Assembly (NCBI GenBank): GCA_964429485.1
Contig: CAYSBW010000069.1
Span: 1-10,671 of the forward strand
Source of the DNA: JAPLKB01 sp964429485
GTDB taxonomy: Bacteria; Desulfobacterota; Syntrophorhabdia; Syntrophorhabdales; Syntrophorhabdaceae
Length of the DNA: 10,671 bases
Direction: 5' to 3'
The notes beneath the pieces were generated by a model, which searched no databases, was not told where the DNA came from, and saw nothing but the letters and a program-made list of their open reading frames with translations. Both the position numbers and the translations under genes were made by a program. Below are positions 8,011 through 10,671 of this stretch, piece by piece (position 1 is the stretch's first letter; each line of letters opens with the position of its first letter).

Positions 8011-8025
8011 TGATTATTGTAATCA
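8011..8025. repeat. Short palindrome upstream of nikR (possible operator)
   Basis: TGATTA (8011-8016) and TAATCA (8020-8025) form a perfect six-base inverted repeat around TTG. It lies about 99 bases upstream of the nikR start in the gap between nikR and the MoaD-like gene. The DNA is AT-rich, so a chance palindrome of this size is quite possible. It could be an operator for nikR; no regulator is suggested by the sequence itself. Confidence 0.25.
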
Positions 8026-8070
8026 AACAATGAATTACTGCAAAAAGCACGAAAAAGAATCAACAATTTT

Positions 8071-8088
8071 ATTAATCAATTGATTAAT
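8071..8088. repeat. 18-base perfect palindrome just behind the MoaD-like gene
   Basis: ATTAATCAATTGATTAAT is its own reverse complement and ends directly next to the stop codon of the MoaD-like gene (8089-8091). As RNA it could form only a weak AT hairpin, and there is no U-run directly after it on the minus strand, so a standard terminator is unlikely. It contains TAATCA and TGATTA, the same hexamers as the palindrome at 8011-8025, in inverted order. It may be an operator in the nikR upstream region or a weak 3' end structure. Confidence 0.35.
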
Positions 8089-8355
8089 TTATCTCCCGAA
8101 TATCATGACAAGAACAGATAAAATATCACCGTCTTTTACTGGATACATCAGTTCTTCAGGAAACGTGCTTTCTCCATTGACAAGGATTTCTATGTAGTAT
8201 TTCAGCTTACCTTCAGCTGCATAAATTTTTTCCTCCATATGGGGGTAGTTATTTACTATACATTTTACACATTCCCCCACAGTACTTCCTTCAACATCAA
8301 GAGTAATTTCAGCGCCATCAGTCAGAACTGGATGGAGATTTGCCTTAATAGCCAT
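8089..8355 (-). CDS. MoaD/ThiS-family ubiquitin-like protein with non-canonical C-terminus
   Basis: Small beta-grasp protein of 88 residues. Family features are the early beta strands (AIKANLHPVL, AEITLDV), the helix STVGECVKCIVNNYP (24-38), then the strand YYIEILVNG (53-61) and the final PVKDGDILSVLVMIFGR (72-88), matching the usual 'kDGDel.vl...GG' end. In working MoaD and ThiS proteins the C-terminal Gly-Gly is adenylated and thiocarboxylated to carry sulfur for molybdopterin or thiamine. Here the last two residues are Gly-Arg, read directly as GGG AGA TAA, so the terminal glycine is missing. The start is well supported by AAAGGAGG six bases upstream of the ATG. No moaE, thiG, moeB or JAMM protease gene is nearby in the window. 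It could be a specialised sulfur carrier, a protein that needs trimming, or a degenerate copy. Confidence 0.8.
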   Translation of the reverse strand: MAIKANLHPVLTDGAEITLDVEGSTVGECVKCIVNNYPHMEEKIYAAEGKLKYYIEILVNGESTFPEELMYPVKDGDILSVLVMIFGR

Positions 8356-8391
8356 AATGCCTCCTTTGCGTATTTTCTATGAATCAGGAAG

Positions 8392-8415
8392 AACCATTAT
8401 AAATGTTTTATGGTT
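8392..8415. repeat. Inverted repeat overlapping the MoaD-like gene promoter
   Basis: AACCAT (8392-8397) and ATGGTT (8410-8415) are perfect six-base arms around a 12-base spacer, and three of the six inner base pairs also match. The repeat covers the -10 box and most of the spacer of the proposed promoter, a typical place for a repressor site. The regulator is unknown. Confidence 0.35.
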
Positions 8416-8425
8416 AATCAGTCTA
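8396..8425 (-). promoter_or_regulatory. Candidate promoter of the MoaD-like gene
   Basis: On the minus strand TAGACT (8425-8420) is followed after 18 bases by a perfect TATAAT (8401-8396). Transcription would start near 8389, giving a leader of about 34 bases that contains the AAAGGAGG ribosome site. The -10 box is consensus; the -35 matches TTGACA at four positions. Confidence 0.45.
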
Positions 8426-8714
8426 TAATGATTCTATGATGCTATTTATACAATAACCGACCCAGTTTATCATCATTTATTCCAGCAGAGTTTTTATATT
8501 TTTATTTTCAACACGGCCCATTCGAAAAAATGATAAATTTATTTTTTTACTTTCGAAAGCTAATGCTCGGAAGTTGTTAAAAACACTGGATGTTGTTTTT
8601 CAGATGAAAATATCCTAAAATGTTCAGGTAATTATAAAAACTATAAAATAAGATTTTATCAAATTTTTTTATATTTGGTCATACAAAAAAAACACTGATT
8701 TTGCTATAAAAAGA

Positions 8715-8744
8715 TTGATATATCATAAAGTTTTATAGTATAAA
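8715..8744 (+). promoter_or_regulatory. Candidate sigma-70 promoter ahead of the long hairpin
   Basis: TTGATA (8715-8720) and TATAAA (8739-8744) are separated by 18 bases. The predicted start near 8751 would put the long hairpin at 8752-8818 at the extreme 5' end of the RNA. The -35 box overlaps a TGATATATCA palindrome (8716-8725), which could be a regulator site. The region is AT-rich, so chance matches are common. Confidence 0.4.
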
Positions 8745-8751
8745 GAGGAGC

Positions 8752-8818
8752 TTTTAAAATTAATCGAGCCTGAATGCACTGTTTTAAATCATATACAGGC
8801 TATGACTTAATTTTAAAA
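8752..8818 (+). ncRNA. Long stable hairpin, possible 5' leader structure
   Basis: TTTTAAAATTAA (8752-8763) pairs perfectly over 12 bases with TTAATTTTAAAA (8807-8818). Inside, TC pairs with GA (8764-8765 with 8804-8805) and AGCCTG (8767-8772) pairs with CAGGCT (8796-8801), leaving a 23-base loop. The whole is about 20 base pairs with small bulges. It is followed by AAAA and then an AAGGGG ribosome-like site at 8821-8826, so it is not an intrinsic terminator on the plus strand. It does not match a riboswitch class that I recognise. It may be a protective 5' hairpin, a structured leader or a DNA-level element. The RNA type is tentative. Confidence 0.4.
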
Positions 8819-8834
8819 AAAAGGGGTGTGTGAA

Positions 8835-8930
8835 ATGATTAAGCGAATTCCTGAACCGGCATATTTATCAATTCATAAGGTTGCTCGAGATCGTTACTAT
8901 TGTGTACAATTTCACATTAAAAATACCTAA
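8835..8930 (+). CDS. Possible 31-residue small ORF, unrecognised
   Basis: ATG at 8835 to TAA at 8928 encodes 31 residues, starting MIKRIPEPAY and ending VQFHIKNT. AAGGGG at 8821-8826 stands eight bases before the start. A promoter candidate and the long hairpin lie directly upstream, and a second promoter begins six bases after the stop. The peptide is basic, contains one Cys, and has no membrane segment or known motif. By my count its GC is about 32 percent, only slightly above the surroundings. It could be a real small protein, a leader peptide or a chance ORF. Confidence 0.27.
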   Translation: MIKRIPEPAYLSIHKVARDRYYCVQFHIKNT

Positions 8931-8935
8931 ATTGT

Positions 8936-8964
8936 TTGACAAGGAAAATTGATTAAGTTATAAG
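8936..8964 (+). promoter_or_regulatory. Strong candidate sigma-70 promoter for the membrane-protein/hppA pair
   Basis: A consensus TTGACA (8936-8941) is followed after exactly 17 bases by TATAAG (8959-8964). Transcription would start near 8971, giving a leader of about 160 bases before the ATG at 9132. No terminator lies between here and hppA, so both genes should be expressed from it. Confidence 0.6.
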
Positions 8965-9058
8965 TTAAAAATTGATGGAAAAACTTTATTTCAAAGAAAT
9001 ATTTTAATGATTATAAAGAGGTAAGAGAATATTAAACAGTTTGTTGGTTTGGTATAAA

Positions 9059-9085
9059 AACGCTTCCGCATTATTCAATAGCGTT
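9059..9085 (+). repeat. Small hairpin in the leader of the 123-residue gene
   Basis: AACGCT (9059-9064) pairs with AGCGTT (9080-9085) around a 15-base loop. It is about 46 bases before the start codon and the most GC-containing part of the leader. There is no U-run behind it, so it is not an obvious terminator. It may be a minor leader structure. Confidence 0.3.
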
Positions 9086-9131
9086 CATTAAATAAATCTT
9101 TAGTTTAATATAATTCAGGGGGATTTATGTT

Positions 9132-9503
9132 ATGAGTTCTTCAGAAAATTTGTTTACACGATTTTCAAAATCATCACAATGCAATTCTATAATTGCATGG
9201 ATGATTTTCTTTGAAGCAACCTGTACATTTTCTTCTTATACTTCCTTAAAACATGTTGAAGCTGTTGCAGAGCATGAATCAATTTCCAATGTATTAGTTC
9301 TTTTTACTACAGATATCCCTTTTAAACATTTTGAATTTTATGGACTTATTGCTGCACTTTTAGTCTCAATCACCGGGCTGCTGTATGCTGCCAAGTTTGT
9401 TAAACTAGTCGGGAAGGCAGTCCCGGAGATTAAAAACTATAATGTATTATGCAGTTGGTTCATGTTTATATATATGGTTTCAGATTTAAAAAAGGTGGAT
9501 TAA
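9132..9503 (+). CDS. Small membrane protein of unknown function upstream of hppA
   Basis: I do not recognise this 123-residue protein. It has a polar N-terminus, a hydrophobic segment at about 19-36 (IIAWMIFFEA), a polar stretch with several His and Glu (41-50), a clear membrane helix at about 70-93 (ending YAAKFVKLVG) and a shorter hydrophobic segment at about 104-117 (VLCSWFMFIYMV). Two or three membrane passes are likely; there is no clear cleavable signal peptide. The ATG at 9132 follows AGGGGG by nine bases. An ATG at 9127 in another frame meets a stop after two codons and is not used. hppA starts 23 bases after its stop, so the two are almost certainly co-transcribed, which suggests a role linked to the pyrophosphatase or to membrane energetics. 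A strong inverted repeat lies inside its first codons (9167-9208). Confidence 0.65.
   Translation: MSSSENLFTRFSKSSQCNSIIAWMIFFEATCTFSSYTSLKHVEAVAEHESISNVLVLFTTDIPFKHFEFYGLIAALLVSITGLLYAAKFVKLVGKAVPEIKNYNVLCSWFMFIYMVSDLKKVD
9167..9208 (+). repeat. Strong inverted repeat inside the 5' coding region of the 123-residue gene
   Basis: AAAATCATC (9167-9175) pairs with GATGATTTT (9200-9208), and inside it ATGCAATT (9179-9186) pairs with AATTGCAT (9191-9198) around a four-base loop. Only ACA on one side and G on the other are unpaired, so 17 base pairs form within 42 bases. It begins 35 bases after the start codon. As mRNA it would be a stable hairpin near the translation start; as DNA it could be a protein-binding site. 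Confidence 0.5.
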
Positions 9504-9526
9504 ATTTATATTGTGAGGTGTGATTT

Positions 9527-10671
9527 ATGAAAAAAAGTTTTTTATTTTCCCTATCGATGTTTGTTGCTGCAATGTCGAATGCTTTCGGCTCTGAAACAAT
9601 GGATTTTACATCAGTAAACATACCTGGAATATGGTATGTTGCGCCAATAGGTTCTATTATTGCCCTTCTTTTTGCTTATATATTCTATAAGTCAATGATA
9701 AAAGCCGATGAGGGCACGGATATCATGAAAGAAATTTCGAATGCTGTCAGAATAGGTGCCTATGCTTACCTGAAAAGACAATACAAAGTTGTAACAATTG
9801 TGTTTGCTGCTTTGTTCCTGTTTTTCTGCTACCTGTCCTTTGGATTGGGACTTCAATCAAAGGTTGTTCCCTTTGCCTTCCTCACAGGCGGGTTTTTCTC
9901 AGGCCTATGCGGATTTTTAGGAATGAAAACAGCAACGGCAGCATCGCATAGAACAGCCTGGGGCGCCAAACAATCTTTAAACAGAGGACTTCAGATAGCC
10001 TTTCGTTCAGGCGCTGTTATGGGTCTTGTTGTTGTCGGCCTTGGCCTTATAGATATTTGTATATGGTTTTATCTTCTTTTTGAAGTCATGCTCAAGAATT
10101 ATCCTGAACTGGCCCATTCAATGGGTATAAATAACCTGAACGATATAACAGTTATTATGCTTTGCTTCGGTATGGGCGCCTCAACACAGGCTCTGTTTGC
10201 AAGGGTCGGCGGCGGTATCTTTACAAAGGCTGCTGATGTGGGCGCAGACCTTGTTGGAAAGGTGGAAAGTGGCATACCTGAGGATGATCCGAGAAACCCT
10301 GCTACAATAGCTGACAATGTTGGGGATAATGTAGGCGATGTTGCAGGTATGGGCGCTGATTTATATGAATCATATTGTGGTTCAATTCTTGCTACAGCAG
10401 CCTTGGGTGTTTCAGCAGTAAGTCAGTTATGGCATACCACAAATATACCGATAAAGGAAGCTGCTATGCTGCAGTTGGATTTTATACTTGCTCCCATGGT
10501 GATTGCAGGCATCGGTATTATGCTTTCTGTTTTATCAATTTATTTTGTTCGCTCCGGTGAAAAAGCTGAGCAGAAAATTCTCCTGGCAGCCTTAAGAAAA
10601 GGTGTTTACGGATCTTCGTTGCTTATATGGCTCGCATCTCTCGGTATTCTTTATATAATTCTTCCGAAAGA
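9527..10671 (+). CDS. hppA: Membrane-bound ion-translocating pyrophosphatase HppA, 3'-truncated by the window edge
   Basis: Integral membrane enzyme that splits pyrophosphate and pumps H+ and/or Na+ out of the cytoplasm. About 381 of the usual 670-800 residues are visible. The frame starts at the ATG at 9527, with GAGGTG six bases upstream, and runs open to the window end. The substrate site is clear: DVGADLVGKVE (237-247, the D-x7-K-x-E motif), then EDDPRNPATIADNVGDNVGDVAGMGADL. The ADLYESY stretch has Asp278 and Glu281; a Glu three residues after that Asp is the position found in Na+-PPases and related groups, while plant-type enzymes place it four residues later. The part that decides K+ dependence is beyond the window. 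The first 22 residues (MKKSFLFSLS..., ending SNAFGS) look like a cleavable signal peptide placed before the usual first helix at about 38-54. It follows the 123-residue membrane protein by 23 bases. Confidence 0.95.
   Translation, partial: MKKSFLFSLSMFVAAMSNAFGSETMDFTSVNIPGIWYVAPIGSIIALLFAYIFYKSMIKADEGTDIMKEISNAVRIGAYAYLKRQYKVVTIVFAALFLFFCYLSFGLGLQSKVVPFAFLTGGFFSGLCGFLGMKTATAASHRTAWGAKQSLNRGLQIAFRSGAVMGLVVVGLGLIDICIWFYLLFEVMLKNYPELAHSMGINNLNDITVIMLCFGMGASTQALFARVGGGIFTKAADVGADLVGKVESGIPEDDPRNPATIADNVGDNVGDVAGMGADLYESYCGSILATAALGVSAVSQLWHTTNIPIKEAAMLQLDFILAPMVIAGIGIMLSVLSIYFVRSGEKAEQKILLAALRKGVYGSSLLIWLASLGILYIILPK

Larger units (their letters stand above)
8356..9131. other. 776-base AT-rich divergent intergenic region
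   Basis: This lies between the minus-strand MoaD-like gene and the plus-strand membrane-protein/hppA pair. No protein of normal size is encoded. From left to right it holds the MoaD-like promoter with its inverted repeat, a TTCGAAA/TTTCGAA repeat (8521-8527 and 8551-8557), an AT-only hairpin ATAAAAT/ATTTTAT (8643-8659) followed by seven T, a promoter candidate at 8715-8744, a long hairpin at 8752-8818, a possible 31-residue ORF at 8835-8930, a strong promoter candidate at 8936-8964 and a small hairpin at 9059-9085. I saw no tRNA, rRNA, transposase fragment or recognisable riboswitch. Confidence 0.6.

Noticed and set aside
8643..8670. ATAAAAT/ATTTTAT hairpin followed by seven T as an intrinsic terminator
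   Set aside because: The stem is only AT pairs and no plus-strand gene precedes it, so there is no clear transcript to end; the pattern is expected in such AT-rich DNA.
9109..9114. TATAAT as a promoter -10 box next to the 123-residue gene
   Set aside because: No -35 box at a suitable distance, and the start point would remove or cut the ribosome site.
8971..9131. Fluoride, c-di-GMP or sodium riboswitch in the hppA leader
   Set aside because: The leader length would allow one, and some pyrophosphatase genes have fluoride riboswitches, but I could not find the conserved core bases of these classes.

Overview
The window is AT-rich DNA from a Gram-negative bacterium. A TonB-dependent outer-membrane receptor, a NikR regulator, a group II (ECF) transporter, a radical SAM enzyme, a membrane pyrophosphatase and a stand-alone MoaD/ThiS-like protein together suggest an anaerobe, perhaps a low-GC Desulfobacterota (sulfate-reducer-like) organism. 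The lineage is inferred from gene content and protein style only; no phylogenetic marker is complete here.

Layout. (1) Plus strand, 1-1723: the 3' part of tilS (tRNA-Ile lysidine synthetase, start outside the window), then a cytoplasmic lipase-like alpha/beta hydrolase 16 bases later. (2) Minus strand, 7912 down to 1734: a compact gene row read as nikR, TonB-dependent receptor, radical SAM protein, fused double-ATPase EcfAA', EcfT, and a membrane protein that fits the S (substrate-binding) component. From the receptor on, the genes are 24 bases apart or overlap, with two ATGA stop/start overlaps, so they are very probably one transcript. (3) Minus strand, 8355-8089: a MoaD/ThiS-like ubiquitin-fold protein whose C-terminus is Gly-Arg instead of Gly-Gly. 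(4) 8356-9131: a long, very AT-rich divergent intergenic region with two good plus-strand promoter candidates, a strong long hairpin and a possible 31-residue ORF. (5) Plus strand, 9132 to the end: an unrecognised 123-residue membrane protein and the 5' part of hppA, a membrane ion-pumping pyrophosphatase that runs off the window.

How it may work together. The minus-strand row has all the parts of a complete import route: outer-membrane receptor, inner-membrane S/T units and a fused ATPase. NikR at its head, and a TAGCAC-N13-GTGCTA inverted repeat between nikR and the receptor, suggest nickel-responsive control. The S component, however, does not look like the known nickel/cobalt types (NikM/CbiM), and a radical SAM enzyme is built into the operon. 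The best reading is uptake, and perhaps chemical processing, of an organic or chelated nickel-related compound. The substrate cannot be named from sequence. This operon is the main candidate for an undescribed system in the window.
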